Source: Erigeron canadensis
Taxonomy: Eukaryota > Streptophyta > Magnoliopsida > Asterales > Asteraceae
Length of the DNA: 64,000 nucleotides
Direction of reading: 5' to 3'
Assembly: GCF_010389155.1 (NCBI RefSeq)
Contig: NC_057763.1
Coordinates: 39,848,645-39,912,644, forward strand
The notes beneath the pieces are model-generated. The model saw nothing but the letters and a program-made list of their open reading frames with translations. It made no database searches and was not told the DNA's origin. Below are positions 55,909 through 64,000 of the stretch, in pieces. The translations under genes and the position numbers were made by a program. The number at the start of each line of letters is the position of its first letter. Within the stretch, counting starts at the first letter, position 1.

Positions 55909-55995
55909 ATGACGTATGCTATATTGATGCATCGGATCCGAATTCTACACTCATTTTCCGTCGTCTTTTTGTACTGGTTTCACGAGCTTTCATGA
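55909..55995 (+). CDS. Sucrose-control upstream ORF (SC-uORF) of S1 bZIP
   Basis: In the leader of the bZIP gene a 28-codon frame ends in SFSVVFLYWFHELS and stops at 55,993–55,995. The core SVVFLYWF is the deeply conserved sucrose-control peptide of group S1 bZIP leaders. It stalls ribosomes when sucrose is high and represses translation of the main ORF. An in-frame second ATG at 55,927 would give 22 residues. Two tiny overlapping uORFs (ATG at 55,892 and 55,916) precede or overlap it, as in other S1 genes. The stop lies 139 bp before the main ATG. A leader intron from about 55,614 to 55,791 is possible but unproven. Confidence 0.9.
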   Translation: MTYAILMHRIRILHSFSVVFLYWFHELS

Positions 55996-56134
55996 ATCTC
56001 CCTTAATCATTTCGTATCCGTATTTGAAATCCTTAGAATTTTTATTCTTTGTTATAATTATTATTTGATTAAAATCAATTTTGAAAACCCTAAATTCTAA
56101 ACAAAACTACATATTTTCCCCAATTTACATCTCA

Positions 56135-56584
56135 ATGGCATCTCCGCAACGGAAACAGTCTCCAAACACCACAGGATCAGACGGAGACACGAGGTACGCG
56201 AACCTTGATGAAAGGAAAAGAAAGAGGATGATATCCAACAGGGAATCGGCTCGGAGGTCACGTGCAAAGAAGCAGCAACGTCTAGATGAACTACTCGGTG
56301 AAATCAGTCAGTTACAGAACGATAACAACACGATAATGAGAAAAGTTGATGGGGCAACCCAAATGTTTGTTGGTGCAGAGTCTCAGAACAATGTTTTGAG
56401 GGCTCAGCTTACGGAATTGACTGACAGGTTGCATTCTTTGAACTCGGTTTTGCATATTGCTCAAGAAGTTAGTGGTTTGACTATGGATATTCCTGAGATT
56501 CCTGATACATTGTTGGAACCGTGGAAGCTTCCTTGCTCGGTTCAGCCTATCACAGCATCATCTTTCGATATGAATATGTTCTAG
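56135..56584 (+). CDS. Group S1 bZIP transcription factor
   Basis: Intron-free, 149 residues, start MASPQRKQSPNTTGSDGDTR. The basic region has the invariant N35-x7-R43 (NRESARRSR). The zipper repeats every seven residues at positions 53, 60, 67, 74, 81, 88, 95 and 102, mostly Leu/Ile with Ala at 74 and 81; this long, partly irregular zipper is typical of S-group proteins. The C-terminus is MNMF. These factors bind ACGT-type and related elements as heterodimers with group C bZIPs and reprogramme amino-acid and sugar metabolism under energy stress. Together with the SC-uORF, this places it near Arabidopsis bZIP2/11/44/53; the exact orthologue is not resolved. I start at 56,135 because a frame-open upstream ATG (56,081) lies outside the conserved protein. 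Confidence 0.92.
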   Translation: MASPQRKQSPNTTGSDGDTRYANLDERKRKRMISNRESARRSRAKKQQRLDELLGEISQLQNDNNTIMRKVDGATQMFVGAESQNNVLRAQLTELTDRLHSLNSVLHIAQEVSGLTMDIPEIPDTLLEPWKLPCSVQPITASSFDMNMF

Positions 56585-58300
56585 AGTATCTGATCAAGTC
56601 CCTGCCTATCGTGTCGTGTCAGTGGGTCTGAGTTTGGTTATATGTAATTGTGTTTCTGGTAGCTATAATAATAATAATGCTAGTTAGGCAGGCTTGTTTC
56701 TGTGATATATGGGATCCGAAAGAAAATGGTGTTTAGTAGTATGTGATTTTATTAGGTTTGGATTGCAATATATAATCTACTATTTTTTGTGTACTTGTTG
56801 ATGATGTTTATATGAGGGATTATATAGCAATTGGTCTTATCATTCTTATGTGGGATTTTATTATCTGCCAATCTTCAGTTATTTCTATAGATCAAATGCT
56901 TGAAAGAAAGCTATAAGTCGATTCTCGGAAGGTATTTTGCTTGCCAAATGCCAGATACAATAAAGTGCTTGGTAAAGTCGTACAAAAAAGTTTCTAATTC
57001 TTAATGTGATTAACAAACAAGTGCAGAAAATCCCTGTTATAACATTATACTTTTGTAACAAAATGACAAATTTGAAGAAATTCACAATTGGAAACATGCT
57101 GCACTCAACACATTTACTAGTGTCTTCCAACATAAGATATACAAAAACTGAGTTAATAACCATAGTAGTGTATTCACAAAAATATTTACTTAAATGGTGT
57201 ACTTTATATACTATTTACAAAAATAGTGTATTTTTATTACTTTTATCTATTTTTAATTTACACTTCATGTGCAAAATTGCAAAATCTTCGATCCGCCGTC
57301 TCCTTTAATTCTTTTTTTTAGTCACCATATCACCCGATCTTCAAACATTGCAACTTTGTTATGATTGTACATTTGTACCTATAATTTTAGTTTGGGTTTG
57401 TTTGGTTTTTTTAAGATTTAAAAAGGGGAAATATATATTAGTCCAAGTATTTTTGATGATTGTACCTAGAATTTCTGTTCTGTACATTTGTACCTCTAAT
57501 TTCTGCTAAAATCTATTCATATTATTGTTGTTGTTGTATTTACCGGCGGTGGCTCTTGGCCCCGGATGAGATATATACTCGTATAATATATGTATGTATA
57601 CATTGTTTTGTTTGTGTAATGATGCTTTACTTGAGAAGTTAAATGATATGAGCAAGCGATATATAGAGAGAAAACGAATTAAGAAAGAAACAACTCAAAC
57701 AAGTTCAGCAAGGAAAAGTTAATTGAGATTGAAATACAACTTTCTTTAAATCTTTGATTCGGAACTATTTCATAGATAAGATGCTATGATATGAAATGGA
57801 TGGATCTGGTATTCAAGTGATAAAAACACCATTTTGGTAAAAAAAATAAAATTGAAAAGTACATCATTTGATAAATAATTTATAAAATATACCATTTTGG
57901 TAAATATATTTTTCAAGTACATCATTTTAGTTAAAAACTCTACAAAATTATAGAGTCTTCACTGTTATATCTTCTCAAATCAAGCTTCATTGACCACCAT
58001 CTTCTTAGCCATCTAGTAAATCATCTCACCAGTTTTTTCAATCAAACGCTTTGCTTATTGGACATTGGGTATTACTTCGAACGTGAGTTTCTGCAATGAC
58101 CTTTATGTTTTCAGTAACAGTATTAGTTGAAATAAATGAAATTTTAAACAATTGTCCGATTTCCCTCAGTACATGGTTCAACTATGATTTGTAGCAAAAA
58201 CAAAAGCGAAAGCAAAATATACCCCGGTTAACGTTACCACATTTTGTTTACTCGAATCATATTTGGTTTTATTTCATGTCAAGAGTTCTGTATACCACAT
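56585..58300. other. Intergenic after bZIP gene
   Basis: bZIP 3' UTR, then AT-rich sequence. No ORF is convincing. The stretch 57,810–57,960 holds short repeats of 'catttt.gtaaa' type. Confidence 0.45.
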
Positions 58301-58309
58301 CTTTATATA

Positions 58310-58406
58310 TTCGATGTCCTCACAAATTTGTATGCTCGAACTGTCTGTTGTAAAACAATATATTTATCTTTAGACAACCCAGATTGATAATCATGCATGT
58401 ATATAA
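58310..58406. repeat. Segmental duplication unit A, left piece
   Basis: Similar to about 62,320–62,420 ('aatttgtatgctcgaactg' versus 'aattttgtatgctcaagctg'). Unit A continues after the Harbinger element at 60,368 and after the hAT element at 61,567. Confidence 0.6.
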
Positions 58407-60364
58407 GGCCGCTCACTAAGCTCACGTCGACAGGGTCTTCGACCGCTCGTCGACGAGGACAACATAGGGAGCAACTTCGTCGATAGCTTCTTCCTTCGTT
58501 TCCTTTCGATCGGTCGATGCTCATTGACGAGGAGAGGAGCGTGTTTGTGGGACCAATTCCAACGTTAACGGCTACACTTTTGTTTTTTTTGTTTTTTTTT
58601 AAAATCAAACGGCTAGATTTATAAAAAAAAAAAACCTCCTCTATAAAAACCAACTTCTATTCAACCATTCTCATCTCATTCACGTCTTTTCACTCATATT
58701 TTTATACATAACAACACACACTCTATACATTTTCACATAATATGTCGAGTTCCGACGAAGATTCAGTTTCATACATGAGTAAGTATACAATAGATGCCGA
58801 AATGTTAAACACTTTCGTTACTTTAATCGAAGATGAAGAAGCAGAAGCAGAGAGCTTCAGAATGGCAATCATACCAAGAAGAACAATAATTAGAAACCAT
58901 GTGGAAGCCTCCACACGTTTATACAATCATTACTTTGCCCCGCAACCCGTTTACCCTGCCGATTATTTTAGAAGGCGTTTTCGAATGCCAAAAGAAATGT
59001 TTCTTCGTATAGTAAACGATATATATCACTTTGACGTCGTACAACCATTACCAAAACACTTTGTATTCTTCCACAACGCTCTAACCGACGCTGTGGGTCG
59101 CCCGACGTTAAATATTTTTCAAAAATGTACTTCCGCTATACGCCAGCTGGCTTATGCTTCTACTGCTGACCAGTTAGATGAATACCTCGAAATGGGTTCT
59201 CAAACGTCTACCGATTCGTTGAACTACTTCTGCAAATGTGTTGTTCAGTTATATCACTCAGAGTTTTTGAGAAAACCGACACAAGAAGATGTTAACCGCG
59301 TGACCGCTAAACACGAGGCGGTGCATGGTTTTTCGGGTATGCTTGAAAGCGTTGATTGTATGCATTGGGCTTGGAGAAACTGCCCAACGGCATGGCAAGG
59401 CCAATACACTCGTGGTGACAAAGGACATCCGACGATTATACTTGAAGCGGTTGCTTCATATGATTTGTGGATTTAGCATGCTTACTTTGGACCCGCTGGT
59501 TCGAACAACGACATCAACGTCTTTAATGAATCTGGCTTGTTCGACCAACTTCTCCAAGATAGAGCTCCTGCGGTAAATTTCACCGTTAATGGCCAACAAT
59601 TTACAAAGGGTTATTATCTAGCTGATGGTATCTATCCAGAATGCACTACACTTGTCAAGTCTTTCAAGTGTCCCATGGACCCTAAGACCTCTAAATTCAA
59701 ACGCTTCCAAGAGTCTGCAAGAAAAGACGTGGAGCGTGCTTTTGGGGTACTTCAAGGCCGATAGAGAATCCTTCAACAGGGTGCGCGTCCATTAAGTATT
59801 AACAAAATTAAACACATCATGTACTCTTATATGTTGTTGCACAACATGGTCGTTGAATATAATGGGCGTGCAATCAGTCCTTTGGATTTGGAGCTAATTC
59901 CCGATACCCCGCCAACAAGTTCTTGGGACGAACGTGTAGACATTCAGTAACGTATGACAGGGGAGTTACGTGATAGGGCGACACACAACCGTCTAAGAGG
60001 CGCCCTAGTCGAGCATATTTGGAACTTGCCGGAAAACGAACGTGAACGTTAAGTGTAGTGTTTTTTTTAATTGTGTTTTTTTAGTTAATAAATGTAATGT
60101 ATTGTTTTTTTTTAAATAAATGTATTGTGTTTTTTTTTAATTAATGTAATGTGTTTTTTTTAATAAATGTAGTGTGCTTTTTTAATAATTAATTTTAAAT
60201 AAATGTTGAATTATTTATTTTTTATTTAAATATAAAATAAAATAAATAAAAAGTGTGGAAGAGGGGTTATAGGGAGTGATTGTGAAAGAGGTGCATGAAG
60301 AGAGAGAAAAACTGATGTGGCAGTGTGGAAGAGGTGTGGAAGAGACTTAGCTTAGGGAGAGGCC
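58407..60364 (+). mobile_element. PIF/Harbinger element, 1,958 bp
   Basis: Ends GGCCGCTCACTAAGCTCA and, reversed, GGCCTCTCCCTAAGCTAA form ~18 bp imperfect TIRs. The 3 bp duplication TAA flanks both sides (58,404–58,406 and 60,365–60,367). Carries a transposase but no Myb-like ORF1, so it would be non-autonomous even if the transposase were intact. The duplicated segment near 62,400 shows the same locus without the element. Confidence 0.85.
58742..60052 (+). pseudogene. Harbinger (HARBI1/ALP1-like) transposase with three stops
   Basis: One continuous frame of 436 codons from MSSSDEDSVSYMSKYTIDAE to NLPENERER, interrupted only by TAG at 59,474–59,476, TAG at 59,762–59,764 and TAA at 59,948–59,950. 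Conserved DDE nuclease landmarks are kept: ESVDCMHWAW (first D), GPAGSNNDINVF (second D) and RKDVERAFGVLQGR (E). The N-terminal YFRRRFRMPKEMFLRIV and the C-terminal HIMYSYMLLHNMVVE are also typical of plant Harbinger transposases. Each stop is explained by one transition: TGG to TAG twice and CAA to TAA once. No frameshift was found, so inactivation is by point mutation only. Confidence 0.92.
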
Positions 60365-60367
60365 TAA

Positions 60368-60534
60368 GTAACAAGTAATCTATTTTAATTCTTGAATCTA
60401 ACATTTTTTATTTTTTTTTTTACTTTTGAGCTAAATTCTCATTGCAAAATTTATATCTCAATAAGGACATAAAATATTAAATGTGATTATTGAAATATAT
60501 TTTGTAAATATCTTTTACTAGATACATAAGTATT
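60368..60534. repeat. Segmental duplication unit A, middle piece
   Basis: Corresponds to about 62,420–62,520 and 63,090–63,140: 'tctaacattttttattttt', 'gcaaaatttatatct' and 'gtgattattgaaata.attttgta' recur. It is interrupted on the right by the hAT element. Confidence 0.7.
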
Positions 60535-61558
60535 TAGGGTCGTTCATATTATGGTCCAAACCGAGAAAACTAAGAAACCGGAACGATTTTGGACCAAAAC
60601 CGAGTAGAACTGAGATCATGGGTCCGGTCCACGGTTCCTTAATTTCATGTCATTCGGTCCTCGGTTCGTTCCATGTTTAAACCGAGAAAACCTTCGGTTT
60701 GGACCGAACCGAGGTATATGCTGCCTATAATTCAAAATTTTAAATATTCAATATAAGTTTAAGCAGGGATTTTGAGACTTTTTAATTGTGACAAGTATTT
60801 TTCTTATTATTTGGTATTTTTGAAACTTTATTTGCTACTGAGATTGACACTTTCTGTACTATTGAGCTTAATCTTATTTTTTTAAGCATTTTTGTTATTG
60901 TGAATGCAAATTATGAATGCATAAATATTAGCTTGTACTCAGGTCAGAGACGCAGCCACACAGGTACTCAGCTCTGGTACTAGCTCTGGTATTGTAGTGT
61001 GTATGATTGTATCAAATTATATAGAAATTGTTGGTCTGGTCTAAAGTTAAAGTTTAAAATGGACATGTATGGATTTGGGTACAAGTAGTCAAACTTGTAA
61101 AAGCTTGTAATGTATTAATATTATATCAAAACTCCAAAAGTCATTGTCCATATTTTCGTGTTGCATACTTGTTTCGCTGCAATCTGCATTAGTACACTAG
61201 TACATTGGGCATTTTGCTATATGGCTTGGATTCTTGACTTCTTGTTAAAACTCAAAAACATATATGTATGATATATCCCTTATAAATATTTCTAGATAAG
61301 CAACTTGCTTACATTATTATTCATGAATGACAAAAACTCAAAAAGTATGGCTGAAATCAAACAAACATGACTAAAAATAAAGCCTAACACTTGGTCCTCG
61401 ATCCAACCTTTTAGACCCGAAAACCGAATATAAACCGAGCATGGACCGAACCGAAGACATCGGTCCGGTCCTCGGTTCTAAATTTCTGAACAAACGGTCC
61501 TCGGTTCAGTCTTGTACAAGTCTGGTTCGGCCTGGTTCTTGGACCGTGAACACCCCTA
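60535..61558. mobile_element. hAT element, non-autonomous, 1,024 bp
   Basis: Ends TAGGGTCGTTCA and, reversed, TAGGGGTGTTCA, flanked by the perfect 8 bp duplication TAAGTATT (60,527–60,534 and 61,559–61,566). Subterminal regions on both sides are dense in 'ggtccggtcc', 'cggttc' and 'aaccgag' words, plausible transposase binding motifs as in other hATs. No transposase gene. The homologous site at about 63,140 has a single TAAGTATT and no insert. Confidence 0.87.
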
Positions 61559-61769
61559 TAAGTATTAGTAACAAACAAACACTTAAAATATTTGGCGAAC
61601 ATTGTTTAATGCTTTTAAATCGAAATTCCTGATATTTGTTAAAATTTACTATAACAACCAATGTACCGAACATAGAAGACAAAACAATTCATAACATAAT
61701 AAAATCAAAAAACCCTAAAAATGAATCATTTTATTAAGTAACAGAATTACCAATAAAAATACCATAAAG

Positions 61770-62115
61770 TACATCTAAAGAACATAGATTCTTAGTCGGG
61801 CATCACAAATGCTAATAGACCCAGATTTCTCGTTGAATAACTTGGACATAACTCACACTATTACCACATAATCCAGGTGGAAAACCTTATTGAAGGGAAA
61901 GACAAAGTAGTCGAAAGATCCTGGTGATAGGAGACGATGGTAGAAGAAAGGTTCCCAGCGACAAGCTATCGCTGGGAAACATATCTTCATACGCAAGATA
62001 CACATTGCACATCCCCTTGTATTCGGTGAGACACTCCAAGGTTTTCATAATAATCATAAGTTTTATCAACTTTCTGTGCCAGTGCAGAAGAGGAAGACAT
62101 CGCCTCGATCTCCGG
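61770..62115 (-). pseudogene. Unknown gene fragment, copy A(−)
   Basis: On the minus strand reads KTLECLTEYKGMCNVYLAYE and DMFPSDSLSLGTFLLPSS, then, after frame changes, 'tatgtccaagttattcaacg' and a tail shared with copy B(+). Homologous to 63,200–63,420 (−), 62,150–62,310 (+) and 63,590–63,910 (+). No domain is recognised; all copies carry frame breaks. Confidence 0.5.
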
Positions 62116-62149
62116 GACACCAATTGGGTCGTCGACACACGCCCTTCAG

Positions 62150-62310
62150 TGGTGTTTTCCTTTTCTATACCGACGCCGGAAGTTAAAAAAATATGTTTTT
62201 TATGAAAACCCTCAATGTTTCACCAAACACAAAGGGTTGTGCGGCGTGTAACCAGCATGTGAAAATATGTTTTCTATCGATCGCCGGTCGCTGATAACCT
62301 TTCTTTCACA
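62150..62310 (+). pseudogene. Unknown gene fragment, copy A(+)
   Basis: Diverged plus-strand copy: 'tttatgaaaaccctcaatg' corresponds to 'tattatgaaaaccttggag' of copy A(−) on its own strand, and 'tatcgatcgccggtcgctga' to 'cagcgatagcttgtcgctgg'. It lies directly against A(−) in inverted orientation. Confidence 0.5.
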
Positions 62311-63190
62311 TCACATCCTGATTGATAATTTTGTATGCTCAAGCTGATTGAGTTGTTGAAAAAGATATTAATCTTAACATATAAGTGTTCCTTATATGTA
62401 TACAATAATAATCTATCTATTTTAGTTTTTGATTCTAACATTTTTTTTTTTTTTTTTACTTTGGAGCTCAATTTTAATTGCAAAATTTATATCTAATAAT
62501 GACGTATAATTTAAAACTAGATTTTAGATATGTGTCAAATACATAGGTTTTACAACATTATCAATATAAAATCTAATATATGGAACAAAAAAAATACTTA
62601 TACGTTAAATATAAAAATATACTTAAAAAAAAATGTGATATTTAAATATAAATACCGAATATTAAATCTTTCAAGACCGAGTTCTTATTAATGTTTTATA
62701 AAAAAATTATTGTATTTTCGTTAGTCATAGTTATTAAAAAACAATAAAAAAAAACAGCTGGTTCGTGGGGTTTTTAATTATTTTAGGTGTTGTGATTTTA
62801 TTTGTAAGGTTTGGTTTATATAAGAAGCACTTGTATCCTAAATATATTTTGATTCCAATTATTAAAATGATTATCCTTCTTATAGCCTGATTACAATTAC
62901 TAATTATAGTTATATTTTGTTATTACATAGACATTTGACAATAAACTATTAATTATTTTTAAATTGGGTTAAAGTGTAAATTTGTGATAAAAACAAAAAA
63001 ATGTAAATTAATATAGACATTTGTTGATTAATTTAATTTTGAGAAATTGAGGGTTGTGATTTAGGTCACTTGTTTTTTTTATATATTAATATGTGATTAT
63101 TGAAATACATTTTGTATATATCTTTAATAGATTCATAAGTATTGTTACAAATAAATACTTAAAATATTTGATAAACATTAGACAAAATCA
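62311..63190. other. Spacer of duplication unit B
   Basis: AT-rich. It includes the empty-site counterparts of the Harbinger (near 62,400–62,425) and hAT (near 63,138–63,145) insertions of unit A, and extra sequence (62,530–63,090) without a recognised feature. Confidence 0.55.
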
Positions 63191-63199
63191 ATAATCCCT

Positions 63200-63420
63200 A
63201 AATAAGGTTTCTGAAAACTTTTTTGAATAAAAAGATAGAGTAGAAATATCTTGGTGATAAAGAAGGCGATGGCTGATGAAAGGTTCCCTGCGACAGACGA
63301 TCATTAGATAACATATCTTCAGACGTCGGATACACGTCGCACAAACACTTTGGGTTATCATAATAACTATATACTTTATCAACTTCCCGGTGCAGGTGCA
63401 AGTGCAAAAGAGGACGTCGC
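63200..63420 (-). pseudogene. Unknown gene fragment, copy B(−)
   Basis: On the minus strand reads EVDKVYSYYDNPKCLCDVYP and TSEDMLSNDRLSQGTFHQPS, parallel to copy A(−) ('YEDMFPSDSLSLGTF'). Broken at both ends; function unknown. Confidence 0.5.
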
Positions 63421-63589
63421 CACGAAAAGGGTATGCGCCCGCGCCCATCTGGTGTCGTGGCAATTGAGGTGGTGAGAAGTACACAAAAGGTGGATTTCAG
63501 AAATTCATCTTCTTTTACGTACGCCTCGCCACCTCAATCCTTACTACACCAACGGGGCCACCGACGCCTGAGCTTTCATCGGCGTCTTC

Positions 63590-63910
63590 CTCTTCTGCAC
63601 CAATGCTAGAAGTTGTTAATAAATGTAGTTATTATGACAACTCGAAGTATTTCACAGAATATGAGGGTTGTGTGACAAGTATCCAGCGTATGAAGATATG
63701 TTCCCGAGTGATCGCTAGTCGCCTGGAATCTTTAATCCGCCCCCGCCTCCCATTATATCTCTACTATGTCTTTTTTTTCAATAAGGTTATCCCGATTATG
63801 TTTTACTAGTGTGGGTTATGTCCAAGTTATTCAACAAGAAATTTGGGTCCGTTAGCATATGTGGTGGTCGGCTAAGAATCTGTTTTCTTTAGATGTACTT
63901 TTTTTATGTT
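63590..63910 (+). pseudogene. Unknown gene fragment, copy B(+)
   Basis: Plus-strand copy facing B(−): 'gaagttgttaataaatgtag' and 'gatatgttcccgagtgatcg' match the same block. It continues through 'tatgtccaagttattcaaca' and 'gaaatttgggtccgttagca', which mirror A(−) near 61,770–61,860. A frameshift after 'AYEDMF'-like text breaks the reading frame. Confidence 0.5.
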
Positions 63911-64000
63911 TTTTTTTAGTTCAGTTTGTTAATGAAACGATAGTAATGTTGTTAAAAAATAGGGAAATGATAAACATAACCCCAGGGGCCAAGTTTTATT

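Noticed and set aside
56081..56134. Upstream in-frame start for the bZIP protein
   Set aside because: The extra 18 residues are unlike the family, and the ATG at 56,135 gives the conserved-length protein starting MAS.

Overview
This is nuclear DNA of a flowering plant. It is AT-rich, and its genes have many short exons with GT–AG introns. Three complete genes are recognisable plant housekeeping or signalling genes, and a fourth is a plant bZIP factor with its conserved leader peptide. The rest is plant transposable elements. A eudicot is likely, and the long solo LTRs with TGTAACA ends would fit Asteraceae, but family assignment is only an inference.

Layout. 1–8,355: two MscS-like (MSL10-type) mechanosensitive channel genes placed tail to tail. 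The plus-strand copy is open to its stop but enters the window already in progress. The minus-strand copy is broken. Between them lie a third copy of the MSL 3' UTR, an orphan exon of the cap-binding protein CBP80, a 194 bp hAT MITE and a Helitron end. 8,356–29,400: transposon-dominated. A LINE is split by two solo LTRs (3,126 and 699 bp). Another solo LTR (2,440 bp), several foldback/TIR elements and a 3.55 kb Mutator-like element with a FAR1-type transposase follow.

29,694–46,802: gene-rich core. It holds TAXIMIN-like signalling peptide (+), MCM7/PROLIFERA (−, 15 exons, 718 codons, E2F sites upstream) and VPS51/UNHINGED (−, 20 exons, 770 codons). MCM7 intron 4 carries an internal duplication of intron plus exon 4, itself cut by a 2,356 bp solo LTR. 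46,803–55,900: intergenic, with an organelle-like tandem duplication, a 1,993 bp solo LTR full of GC palindromes, and Helitrons. 55,909–56,584: a group S1 bZIP gene with the sucrose-control upstream ORF. 58,300–64,000: a tandemly duplicated segment carrying inverted pairs of an unknown gene fragment. One unit is interrupted by a PIF/Harbinger element and a hAT element, each with intact target-site duplications, and the other unit supplies the matching empty sites.

The working genes are independent (DNA replication licensing, Golgi tethering, peptide signalling, sugar-responsive transcription, membrane tension sensing). I see no operon-like or biosynthetic cluster. The most unusual structures are the paired inverted duplications at the right end, the palindrome-rich solo LTRs, and the MCM7 intron duplication. 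All exon boundaries and lengths were read by eye from splice signals and known family conservation.
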